Below are positions 7,303-14,136 of a stretch of 22,842 bases of DNA, one piece after another. The stretch is taken from positions 1 through 22,842 of the forward strand of contig JAJYPA010000077.1 in assembly GCA_021795795.1 (NCBI GenBank), given 5' to 3'. The notes under the pieces are model-generated. The model ran no database searches. It was not told the origin of the DNA and saw only the letters and a program-made list of their open reading frames with translations. The stretch comes from Pseudomonadota bacterium. GTDB lineage: Bacteria; Pseudomonadota; Gammaproteobacteria; Halothiobacillales; Halothiobacillaceae. The first letter of the stretch is position 1. Every line of letters starts with the position of its first letter. The position numbers and the translations under genes are program-made.

Positions 7303-8255
7303 CGGGCCACTCCGGCGCCAATAGCAGACATGACTTTTTTGATCCCCCGCTTGGCGTTGCCCTTACCCAGCTTCAGAATAAGACCATGAAGCTCGGCAAA
7401 TTCTTTGGCCGCGGTATTTCCGAGTGCGCCAGACGGATAACCTGCGCTTGGGGAGGCGTTAACATCGGCACGTCCCGATTCAACCTCACCGAACGCATTG
7501 ATGGACTGGTCTCGCACACCGACAGGAGTGCGCAAATCCTCCAGCGCTACCAGCGCCGCTTGTGCAAACGGCTTGAGCGGATCATCATCGTTCCAATCCT
7601 GCACAACACCGGAGCGATTGTAGCGCGTGGGTCGTGGCTCAACCTTCTCATAATCACCGTATAGCTTCTTACGAAACTCGACGACACGATGAGTCAGTTC
7701 ATAAGGACGGCTGCCTTCTTTATCAAGCGCATAGGGAAACCCCATGGCCTGTCGCCAATTTTCGGCAAATGGCACATCTGGGAACGCTTCACGGTACTCT
7801 GTGTTGAAGATATCGAGCCACTCGGACATCCAGACCGGAAGACCTTGCTGTTCAGCAAAATCTAATGCCCGATAGTCCCATGCAGCTTGATCGCGCCGAG
7901 CATAATCTTCAATAGCGAAAAAGAATTGGCTCTCGACCATGAAATCCATGGTAAGGACGGATGTGTTCCCTACATACGGCGTGATGCGTAACACCATATC
8001 TGGATGTGGCGTAGTGAGCCGATAACTCACTAAGTTTTTGTAATCGTCCCAGCCACGGTCAGGGTACCCAAAGCGACGAAACAGGTACGCGAATAATTTG
8101 CCGTATTCGATTTCGTCACCGCAAACGCTGGTAATAATCGGATCTGATAGCGGATATATGGGCTTCCCCGTATCCATGTAATGGCGGAAAGAAAGAACCA
8201 TCCAGTCCTTGCCGCTCATATCCGCCTGCTTCATGTGAAATTTGCGTTTTGCCAT
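7299..8255 (-). CDS. Hypothetical protein, 318 aa
   Basis: The start chosen is ATG 8255 (MAKRKFHMKQADMSG), which has GGAG six bases upstream and follows the previous stop by 17 bases. An ATG at 8303 would overlap the previous gene and has no ribosome binding site. The protein is soluble and rich in Trp, Tyr and Phe, with blocks such as FAYLFRRFGYPDRGWDDYK, QFFFAIEDYARRDQAAWDY and PVWMSEWLDIFNTEYREAF. A Gly/Ser/Ala-rich linker precedes a basic C-terminal tail (GKGNAKRGIKKVMSAI). No known family is seen. Its length and order fit an accessory phage protein. Confidence 0.6.
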   Translation of the reverse strand: MAKRKFHMKQADMSGKDWMVLSFRHYMDTGKPIYPLSDPIITSVCGDEIEYGKLFAYLFRRFGYPDRGWDDYKNLVSYRLTTPHPDMVLRITPYVGNTSVLTMDFMVESQFFFAIEDYARRDQAAWDYRALDFAEQQGLPVWMSEWLDIFNTEYREAFPDVPFAENWRQAMGFPYALDKEGSRPYELTHRVVEFRKKLYGDYEKVEPRPTRYNRSGVVQDWNDDDPLKPFAQAALVALEDLRTPVGVRDQSINAFGEVESGRADVNASPSAGYPSGALGNTAAKEFAELHGLILKLGKGNAKRGIKKVMSAIGAGVAR

Positions 8256-8272
8256 GACATGCTCCATATTTC

Positions 8273-8809
8273 TTAGGTACTTCTTAACTCGAATCGCGGG
8301 CATGATTCACCGTCGCTATGGACATCATCATGCCCCAGACGTACCGTTTTGCAGCGCCGGTAATCACGCATCGGAGCCAAGCTGCTGCAGCAGATCAGAA
8401 GACCGCCTACGACAGCATTCACTGCCCAGCTATCCAGATCCCACTTCTGTCCCCGATAGTCGCCTTCTTGGAGCCAAAGGTTAGCACGAGTCACGCGCTC
8501 TCCCAGTTTTGCTTCCAGCGCGGTAACGACCAACTGCTTGACGTGTTGCGCCAACGCGCCGGTCCCCGCTTTAGCCCTGGGTTTTTTGGGTGGCAACCCA
8601 ACCTCTCCCAGCAAGGCGCTCATGGCTTTATCGCCTTTTTCGATGGCGTCTCTCATCGCCTCTATCGGATCGGTGCTGCCCTTTCCACCTGTATGGCAAT
8701 CATAGTGGTCCATGGAAGTCCAATAATAACCCTGATCGGCGTACACGATGGCGTGACAAATCGAGCAATGCGCCTTTACGATATGCCGGTTGTGAATTGC
8801 AGCGCTCAT
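8273..8809 (-). CDS. Cys/His-rich protein, copy 2 of a duplicated gene, 178 aa
   Basis: This is a diverged paralogue of the product of 4619-5164. It has the same CSICH...DHYDCHTGGK metal-type N-terminus, the same GDKAMSALLGEVGL block, then a basic linker (KKPRAKAG) and the ALAQHVKQLV, WDLDSW and DYRRCKTVRLGHDD segments. The C-terminal tails differ. DNA similarity is also evident across the whole gene. This copy starts at ATG 8809, one base after the previous stop, and is the third gene after promoter P3. Confidence 0.7.
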   Translation of the reverse strand: MSAAIHNRHIVKAHCSICHAIVYADQGYYWTSMDHYDCHTGGKGSTDPIEAMRDAIEKGDKAMSALLGEVGLPPKKPRAKAGTGALAQHVKQLVVTALEAKLGERVTRANLWLQEGDYRGQKWDLDSWAVNAVVGGLLICCSSLAPMRDYRRCKTVRLGHDDVHSDGESCPRFELRST

Positions 8810-8810
8810 C

Positions 8811-9101
8811 TTAATATCGGCCAGCCTGGCGCATATTTTCCGTCATTTTCTCGAACGCGATAGCCGCCTCACCGTCCTTCTCTTGCGCATTCAGAAGTTC
8901 CATCTTCTTTTGAGCTACATCCCGGCCAGCCATGGAGACCCTGGCTTCCACTTCGGCTTTCAGTGACGCCCACGCCTCAATCTCTGTCCGAAAATGGGAG
9001 TTGTGGTAACACGTATCACCATCCGAATCCGTACCTGGGTATGGCTCGCCCTCGACCTCCCGGGCAGTAAAATCCTGCAAATCTCTCTTATATAATTTCA
9101 C
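8811..9101 (-). CDS. Small acidic protein with C-terminal coiled coil, 96 aa
   Basis: The start is GTG 9101, overlapping the stop of the preceding 40-aa gene as GTGA, so the two are translationally coupled. The N-terminus is acidic (GEPYPGTDSDGDTCYHNSHF). The C-terminal half is a long amphipathic helix (EAWASLKAEVEARVS and further on), suggesting oligomerisation. No recognised family or membrane segment is present. Confidence 0.6.
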   Translation of the reverse strand: MKLYKRDLQDFTAREVEGEPYPGTDSDGDTCYHNSHFRTEIEAWASLKAEVEARVSMAGRDVAQKKMELLNAQEKDGEAAIAFEKMTENMRQAGRY

Positions 9102-9220
9102 GGCATACTCCGTTCAATGGTTGGGTATTTGGCTTGAAGACGCTTTAGCTCTGCAAGCTCATTGGCTTCCCTTTTTGCCGCCTGCTGGTCCAACTTTTTC
9201 AGGTAAAAATCCGCGCCCAT
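9098..9220 (-). CDS. Very small helical protein, 40 aa, leader gene after promoter P3
   Basis: The ORF starts at ATG 9220 with an excellent AAGGAGG six bases upstream, and it directly follows promoter P3. It encodes MGADFYLKKLDQQAAKREAN and a further 20 charged residues, predicted helical. The stop overlaps the GTG of the next gene. The strong ribosome binding site, first position in the unit and coupling argue for a real gene despite its size. The function is unknown. Confidence 0.6.
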   Translation of the reverse strand: MGADFYLKKLDQQAAKREANELAELKRLQAKYPTIERSMP

Positions 9221-9240
9221 GACTGCCTCCTTTTCAATAT

Positions 9241-9276
9241 ATGATTAGTATATAACAATCATACACAGGATGTCAA
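9241..9276 (-). promoter_or_regulatory. Sigma70 promoter P3 with palindromic operator over the -10
   Basis: On the minus strand, TTGACA (9271-9276) and TATACT (9247-9252) are 18 bases apart. TATATA at a 16-base spacing is an alternative -10. The -10 lies in an imperfect 22-bp palindrome at 9241-9262 matching P1 and P2; P1 and P3 also share TCAATATATGATT across the leftward edge. This site probably drives the unit from the 9220 gene down to the methyltransferase. Confidence 0.75.
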
Positions 9277-9308
9277 ATTTTCGGACCACCCACACGAACT
9301 CCTCCCGT

Positions 9309-10046
9309 CTACTCGCGCACATGCTCGATGGCCTTCCCCTCTTCCGCCGTCCGCCAGTCCGGCCAGGTTCGTTGTTGGTTACGGCGCTGCTTGTCCGCGA
9401 TGGCCCGAGTGATGGCCTCCGGCTCATGCCCGGCCCGCCATGCTCCGTCCAGGGCCAGCAACACCACGTCCACCCATTCGGTCAGGTCATCAGGAGCGGC
9501 CTCAATCTCTATCAATTCCTTGCGGATGTGGTCCAACACACCGGCTGTGCGCTGGCCAGGGCCAAAGGCATCCCTGGAAAAAGCGCGCTGGCGATACAGG
9601 TGCGCCACCAGGTCGAAGAAGCCATAATCCTCCCGAAAATACCGGATAATCCTGGCCACACGGTTCACCACCGTATCATCGGCGCGAGGGTCTAAATAAC
9701 GAAGAATGGCGTTTGCAAGGCGCGTATCCGCTGTAGAAAAATCCTGCCACTCGACAACCATCGCCGCCACAGCCGGACACCCGTTCTCCGTATGCATGCG
9801 ATCCATGGCGGCGTAACGATCCTCCGGAATGCGGTCTTTCAGGCTGAAAACGTGCCCGACCGCGCTGTACCGGGTGCGTTTGCACGCGATGGTGTCCACC
9901 AGGTAGTAGAAGTCGTGGTCATCCTCGGCCACACCAACCAGCCGTCCGATATCGGTGTCAAAAACAATGCAGATATGGTTCAGCATCGGTTCCATCTGAA
10001 CGCGGAGCTTGTCCAGCGTCAGAACATCATTGGCGTCGTTTTCCAT
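9309..10046 (-). CDS. DUF550 / MazG-like dNTP pyrophosphohydrolase with N-terminal extension
   Basis: The C-terminal region, about residues 150-245, matches DUF550, a MazG-like all-alpha NTP-PPase fold: FGPGQRTAGVLDHIRKEL, IEIEAAPDDLTEWVDVVLLA and RNQQRTWPDWR. Likely metal ligands are E177/E180 and E190/D193. Family members hydrolyse dATP/dGTP or related nucleotides to monophosphate and pyrophosphate. The first 150 residues (MENDANDVLTLDKLRVQMEP and on) form an extra domain I do not recognise. The start is ATG 10046 with GAGGG five bases upstream. It lies next to the dNMP kinase, which supports a role in nucleotide pool control. Confidence 0.82.
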   Translation of the reverse strand: MENDANDVLTLDKLRVQMEPMLNHICIVFDTDIGRLVGVAEDDHDFYYLVDTIACKRTRYSAVGHVFSLKDRIPEDRYAAMDRMHTENGCPAVAAMVVEWQDFSTADTRLANAILRYLDPRADDTVVNRVARIIRYFREDYGFFDLVAHLYRQRAFSRDAFGPGQRTAGVLDHIRKELIEIEAAPDDLTEWVDVVLLALDGAWRAGHEPEAITRAIADKQRRNQQRTWPDWRTAEEGKAIEHVRE

Positions 10047-10070
10047 GGTTACCCTCTTGTGTTGGTTGGT

Positions 10071-10688
10071 TCAGGCGGCCATCGCCAGTATGGCGACCGC
10101 CGTCACGGTGGCCGTCAGGTCTTCCAGCGTCCCGTCATTGCGAACCTGGAAATCTGGTCTGCAGCTCTGCCAGTACGCTTCAGACACATGGCCCGCCACC
10201 GGCTCCACGCCGGGTCGCAACACCAGACCGAGTTGCCCTCCAAGCTCCCGTATCAGGTCGGCCTCGTTCTGAAAACGCACGTCGGTCACCACCCAATGGC
10301 CAGGATCGGAAAGCAGCCGGTCGCGCACCTTGTCGATCCAGTACGTTTCGCGCTGCGCACGGCGATAATCGGTGCCCCACCACTGCAGGATCTGGCGAGG
10401 GGAATATGGGATGGTGGAGTGCCCGATGGGGCGATTCCCGCGATGATTGATCAGGCGCACCACGTTGGCGAATTCGCCATCCATGCAGTGACCGAGAGAC
10501 AGTCTCGCGCTGCGCTTCTCCTTCGTTTCGCGGGTCTTGAGGAACGTGATGGGCACATTAAACGCTGTGCTGACTTCCTTGTACAACGCATCCGCGAACG
10601 CTATCCGCTGGAACCCGTGCTTTGCAACCAGAATATCCGCTACGCTGTCCTTGCCGCTGCCGGCGGCGCCGGTAAGTCCCAAAATCAT
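10071..10688 (-). CDS. Deoxynucleoside monophosphate kinase (P-loop)
   Basis: This 205-aa protein phosphorylates dNMPs to dNDPs with ATP. It has an N-terminal P-loop, GAAGSGKDS at residues 7-15, directly after MILGLT. The segments ILQWWGTDYRR and DKVRDRLLSD match the dNMP kinase pattern of phages such as T4 gene 1, and VVTDVRFQNEADLI looks like the acceptor-site strand. The ATG at 10688 overlaps the previous stop (ATGA). An ORF extension to 10775 lacks support. It probably supplies nucleotides for element replication and works with the DUF550 protein. Confidence 0.85.
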   Translation of the reverse strand: MILGLTGAAGSGKDSVADILVAKHGFQRIAFADALYKEVSTAFNVPITFLKTRETKEKRSARLSLGHCMDGEFANVVRLINHRGNRPIGHSTIPYSPRQILQWWGTDYRRAQRETYWIDKVRDRLLSDPGHWVVTDVRFQNEADLIRELGGQLGLVLRPGVEPVAGHVSEAYWQSCRPDFQVRNDGTLEDLTATVTAVAILAMAA

Positions 10689-11965
10689 CGGTCGCACCCT
10701 ATCCCCTCCACCAACGCCGCCCAAACCTCCGGGAAACGGCCCGGAAAATGGCGGAGCGCTTCCAGGGAGTACCATGCCTCGTCATATTTCCCGGATTTCA
10801 GATCCTCAATATCCACGTCCACAGACAGGGCGAGGTTTTCATTGACTAAAAACACGGCTATTCCATACGGGCGCGCATCCTGATCCGTAATCTGCCGCAT
10901 GAACTGGATGAGGACGACATCCCCGACGCGGGCACTTGCAGCCTTGTCCCGCAGGAAAGAGGTGAATGGCTCATTGGGCGTTTCGTAATACCCGCACCAG
11001 TATTCCGTAACGTCCTCTTCTACCCGCACCCAGGGCATGGCGAAGGCCGCGCAACGATGGTCCGGCGCGTGCTCATTCCACCAATCGGAGAGGAGCTTCA
11101 TGGCAGGATGTTCCGCGCAAGACACTTTGAAATACTTCGTGTCCTTGTCCAAAGGTACTTCTATCGCGGCACGAACCGCAGCGACAAAAACCGCTTCCGG
11201 CATTTCGATAACGGCGTTTTCCCGGTGTGCCTCATTGTTTCTGGTGAATATCGCCTGTCGTGAGATTTCATGCAGTTGCCGGTCCTGAAATTCCTCGATG
11301 TAGGCCATATCCGAGACGGGGATGGCGGGAATTTCCAAAGATTCGACATACACAAAAAAGTCACACAATTCACCATCCTCCGAGTCGCCGCCAAGAATGA
11401 GGTCCATCACCTCGACATGGCGCCCCTCATCGAATCCTTTACCCGACAGCAGGGTGGTCGGCTGAAAGACCAGAGGCGGTTTGCCCGGCTCGAACCGGCG
11501 CACACGATGCCAGGCGGACAAATCCATGGACCAGGTGTTGTAGGGGCCAGGTAGCAGCTTCAGGCTGATCTCGTGCTCGATGTGCCGACGTAAATGCGCA
11601 GCGGGTACTGCAATGTCCCAATGGAAAACAAGATCAATCACATCGAGATCATCCGGCGGCAACCGCACGAACCATCCATAGCGCGTGTCCTGGCATCCTC
11701 CGATGAAATAGCCTTTGTTCGGCACGCATTGCGTTATCTGAATGGACTCGCCGGATGGTTGCAGATGATTCAATTCGGGCTGATCGGCGGTGACAGAAAG
11801 CCGCACATGCTCAGGCCGCATGAAGTGATGCAGAATAGGCGCATCGACATACAGTTTTGGCAAGACATGGAGCAGTCGGCGGTCAACATCCGCCGTCTTG
11901 ATAAGATGACCATGCGCATCAACGAGCCTGGACCCGTTGTTTGTTTCGGTAATTGCATGTTTCAT
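10685..11965 (-). CDS. Large hypothetical protein, 426 aa
   Basis: The start is ATG 11965 with AGGAG seven bases upstream and an ATGA overlap with the previous stop. The protein is acidic and soluble with no membrane segment. Blocks such as GYFIGGCQDTRYGWFVRLPP, DLVFHWDIAVPAAHL and PWVRVEEDVTEYWCGYYE give no known domain. The C-terminus (RHFPGRFPEVWAALVEGIGC) shares a VWAALVE..GC stretch with the product of 13358. It is co-transcribed with the dNMP kinase. The function is unknown. Confidence 0.65.
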   Translation of the reverse strand: MKHAITETNNGSRLVDAHGHLIKTADVDRRLLHVLPKLYVDAPILHHFMRPEHVRLSVTADQPELNHLQPSGESIQITQCVPNKGYFIGGCQDTRYGWFVRLPPDDLDVIDLVFHWDIAVPAAHLRRHIEHEISLKLLPGPYNTWSMDLSAWHRVRRFEPGKPPLVFQPTTLLSGKGFDEGRHVEVMDLILGGDSEDGELCDFFVYVESLEIPAIPVSDMAYIEEFQDRQLHEISRQAIFTRNNEAHRENAVIEMPEAVFVAAVRAAIEVPLDKDTKYFKVSCAEHPAMKLLSDWWNEHAPDHRCAAFAMPWVRVEEDVTEYWCGYYETPNEPFTSFLRDKAASARVGDVVLIQFMRQITDQDARPYGIAVFLVNENLALSVDVDIEDLKSGKYDEAWYSLEALRHFPGRFPEVWAALVEGIGCDR

Positions 11966-12384
11966 CCAGGCTCTCCTGTGGCAATGTTTTGTGGGGTGCT
12001 ACTGGCGCCAGAGACACTCTGACCAGTATCCCAGATGGCGGCGGCACACCGGACGATGGCCCGGCGCATCGCTGCGGCAGGATGGTCTCCGTAAACCTCC
12101 ACCATTTCCGTCGGGTTTCCTTTGCGCATCAGGTCGCCACTTTGATACCGTTTTGCAACAACGGAATGCTTGACTGCCTCGTAGACCGGATAATGCGTAA
12201 CGGATATTCCGAGCGTCACGGCCAAAAGAAACGCATCTTCATCATGCTTCAGAGGGTTCCAATAGGTGTTTATCCTATGCTCTGGTGCCGTTATCCAAAG
12301 GCCATCGTGGGTAATCTTTGGATTGCGGCTCCATTGCAGTCCAGATGCCAGGGCGGCAGCTTTGAGCAATTCCTTATCTTTCAT
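11962..12384 (-). CDS. Phage ABA-sandwich / DUF2591-like protein, 140 aa
   Basis: This small phage protein of unknown role has a helix-rich N-terminus (MKDKELLKAAALASGLQW). It then carries NTYWNPLKHDEDAFLLAVTL and AMRRAIVRCAAAIWDTG, the pattern of 'Phage ABA sandwich'/DUF2591 proteins common in phage and plasmid accessory regions. The family call is by eye. The start at ATG 12384 is three bases after the previous stop. The stop overlaps the next start (ATGA). Confidence 0.6.
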   Translation of the reverse strand: MKDKELLKAAALASGLQWSRNPKITHDGLWITAPEHRINTYWNPLKHDEDAFLLAVTLGISVTHYPVYEAVKHSVVAKRYQSGDLMRKGNPTEMVEVYGDHPAAAMRRAIVRCAAAIWDTGQSVSGASSTPQNIATGEPG

Positions 12385-12387
12385 CGG

Positions 12388-12606
12388 TCAATCCAAATCA
12401 ATGACGCTTAACTCTTCGTCTGCCGCCACATGCACATGTCCGTTATCCCAGATGGACGCAAAAGCCGCACCCAATGCTTCTTTGATTGACTCGATATATT
12501 CCTGGCGGTCTTCCCCGTCCAGAAAATCAACATCGGTATCCAACTCCGCGCGATTCCCGTGAATGCCAACGCTCTCGTCGCCGTTGTCCCAAATATGAAA
12601 ATGCAT
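12388..12606 (-). CDS. Small acidic protein, 72 aa, with repeated IWDNG
   Basis: The start ATG 12606 has AGGAGG five bases upstream, a strong site. The protein is highly acidic and contains IWDNGDESVGIHG near the N-terminus and IWDNGHVHVAADEE near the C-terminus, so it may be two similar beta-hairpin units joined by a helix (DRQEYIESIKEALGAAF). It sits three bases before the next gene. No family is recognised. Confidence 0.6.
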   Translation of the reverse strand: MHFHIWDNGDESVGIHGNRAELDTDVDFLDGEDRQEYIESIKEALGAAFASIWDNGHVHVAADEELSVIDLD

Positions 12607-12654
12607 CTCAACCTCCTATGTCAGCGCGACGCTACGAATCCAGAAAATGCTGTA

Positions 12655-13005
12655 TCACTCGCACCCCTTGCCATATTCACTCGGCTGAATGCGCGTAAAG
12701 AAATCTCCCGAGAGATAGCAGGCAAACTCGGCGCTTTCGCCTTCCAACTGGTCACGACTTGCCAAAAAAGGGCATCTCCTGCCATCTTTGAACCAGCAGA
12801 TATCCCCATCCGGGATCATGTGCTTCAGTCGTTCTATGCGGACTGGCGTCACTCCTTTCTCAAAGGTGGTCGTCACCTTGCCGTAGGTCTCACTCTCGTA
12901 AGATTCCTCATGCAGGCCATCGTGGCCCATGGGCAACTCACAACGCATCATGCCGTCGTCGACGAGCATGGAGCAGTTACAACGGCGATGACTGTTATCC
13001 GCCAT
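12655..13005 (-). CDS. Cys-rich small phage-type protein, 116 aa
   Basis: The start is ATG 13005 (MADNSHRRCNCSM), two bases after the previous stop; a longer TTG-initiated reading would overlap the previous gene by 49 bases and is rejected. The early part has C-x-C and then CELPMGHDGLHEE, the Cys/His/Gly-Leu-His pattern of small zinc-binding phage proteins, with more Cys near DICWFKDGRRC and at the very C-terminus. No function is known. Confidence 0.6.
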   Translation of the reverse strand: MADNSHRRCNCSMLVDDGMMRCELPMGHDGLHEESYESETYGKVTTTFEKGVTPVRIERLKHMIPDGDICWFKDGRRCPFLASRDQLEGESAEFACYLSGDFFTRIQPSEYGKGCE

Positions 13006-13007
13006 GT

Positions 13008-13316
13008 TCAGCACCGTGCCGTTGAAGAAGCGTCGAGTTGTGCCTGCAACGCGCAATTCTGCGCCCGCAATTCGTTCAACTCATGATTTGTTACCGCCAC
13101 ATGGTTCACGCTGTTCATCAGATCAATAAATTTTCGTTCCCACATTTCGAGACGAGCGTTCAAGGCGGCATTTTCCTTGCAGACGTCTTGCGGACGTCCG
13201 CCGCTGGTGTCCACCATCCTGATCAACCGCAGCAAATCCGCGGCGGGAATGGATACCCGATCCACGGGCACGCCGTTCATCGAATGGGCGTACCGCGCCA
13301 TTTTTTCGAGGAACAT
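13008..13316 (-). CDS. Small coiled-coil protein, 102 aa, possible amber-interrupted start
   Basis: The reading frame begins at ATG 13316, which has no ribosome binding site. The C-terminal half is a coiled coil (ENAALNARLEMWERKFIDL, then HELNELRAQNCALQAQLDA). Upstream in the same frame, an ATG at 13355 follows the previous gene's stop by two bases, has AGGAG upstream, and reads 12 codons to a TAG adjoining ATG 13316. The intended start may therefore be 13355 with an amber codon. No function is known. Confidence 0.55.
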   Translation of the reverse strand: MFLEKMARYAHSMNGVPVDRVSIPAADLLRLIRMVDTSGGRPQDVCKENAALNARLEMWERKFIDLMNSVNHVAVTNHELNELRAQNCALQAQLDASSTARC

Positions 13317-13355
13317 CTAGTCGTTTTCTTTGTCCACCGCGTCCACTTCTGACAT
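13317..13355 (-). other. 12-codon reading frame ending in an amber codon, in frame with next gene
   Basis: The frame MSEVDAVDKEND lies between the stop of 13358-13960 (two bases upstream) and ATG 13316, which directly follows its TAG. An AGGAG lies 11 bases upstream of its ATG. It shares the frame of the next gene, so it may be a leader peptide, or the original N-terminus of that gene interrupted by a nonsense mutation, a sequencing error, or a readthrough codon. Confidence 0.4.
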
Positions 13356-13357
13356 TT

Positions 13358-13960
13358 TTAAATAATCTCCTGCATTATTCGATAAGTTTCCGGCGCGCTA
13401 CCTTTGCCCTCACGCCAATCCGGCGCTTCCCGGTCCATCGTGGCGCACAGACAACCCCAATGCTCCACCAAAGCCGCCCATACCGGCCCAGCCATGGTGC
13501 GCATGACCGGCGTGAATCGCTCCCAAACAATGTGCACCTGTTCCAGCAGATTGCGGCACCGGCCCAGATCGTCGGGGTCCAGCGGGTATTGCGGGTCTTT
13601 GATCGATCGTATCAGGTCCGGCTTGACGCCCGTGGTCTTCCAGAAAATGCTGCAGGCGGACATGCCGTGCCGGCCAATAGCCAGCCAGCGAATGGCTTCC
13701 TTTCCCAGAGCCAGCATTTCAGGCGTGGCGTTTTGTTGGACACGAGCCAGGGCAATCGGCGTGTACTTCTCGGTGGCCGCCGCCACATCTTGCGGTTTCC
13801 CCCAGGCAAAGATGGCTCCGGCCAGCCGCGCCAGGTGCGGGGCCATGACCTTGCCTTTAGTGGATTTGCCACTCGTAAGCGCAGCCAGAGCATCGAGCGG
13901 CAGGCCATCGCCAAAGATGAATGTGCAGCCGCCTTCTTCTCGTATGGTGTACTCGGCCAT
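13358..13960 (-). CDS. Hypothetical phage-type protein, 200 aa
   Basis: The start ATG 13960 (MAEYTIREEGGCTFIFGDG) has GGAGG seven bases upstream. An extension to 13999 lacks this site. The second half carries YPLDPDDLGRCRNLLEQ followed by PVWAALVEHWGCLC, a 'DPxDLGRC...LL...W..LV..W' arrangement that recurs in small phage accessory proteins. It shares VWAALVE with the product of 10685. It is helical and soluble. The function is unknown, and the family identification is by pattern only. Confidence 0.6.
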   Translation of the reverse strand: MAEYTIREEGGCTFIFGDGLPLDALAALTSGKSTKGKVMAPHLARLAGAIFAWGKPQDVAAATEKYTPIALARVQQNATPEMLALGKEAIRWLAIGRHGMSACSIFWKTTGVKPDLIRSIKDPQYPLDPDDLGRCRNLLEQVHIVWERFTPVMRTMAGPVWAALVEHWGCLCATMDREAPDWREGKGSAPETYRIMQEII

Positions 13961-14099
13961 CTGTGGTCCTCCGCAGCAAAATCCTAAATCAATCCCCATC
14001 GCAAACCCCTTCGTAAGGCACGGGAGGTGGAAAAGAATGCTTGCATCAAAATAGCAGCCAACACTTCAGCCCTTCTTGTTTTCAACAATCTGCGGACTG

Positions 14100-14136
14100 G
14101 ATTAAACAACAAGGCGCCTGCGAGATCAGGCAGCCT
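14100..14136 (-). terminator. Probable rho-independent terminator after the deoxyribosyltransferase-like gene
   Basis: On the minus strand, AGGC and GCCTG pair with CAGGC and GCCT around a six-base loop, with one bulged base; the stem spans 14112-14136 and a T-rich run (TTGTTGTTT) follows. The stem overlaps the stop codon of the gene ending at 14126. The 165 bases from here to 13960 hold no convincing gene or promoter; TGCTATTTT could be an extended -10. Confidence 0.5.

Noticed and set aside
9792..10883. 363-aa plus-strand reading frame opposite the DUF550 and dNMP kinase genes
   Set aside because: The minus-strand genes carry clear domain motifs. The plus frame is explained by codon bias of the opposite strand and has no recognisable domain.
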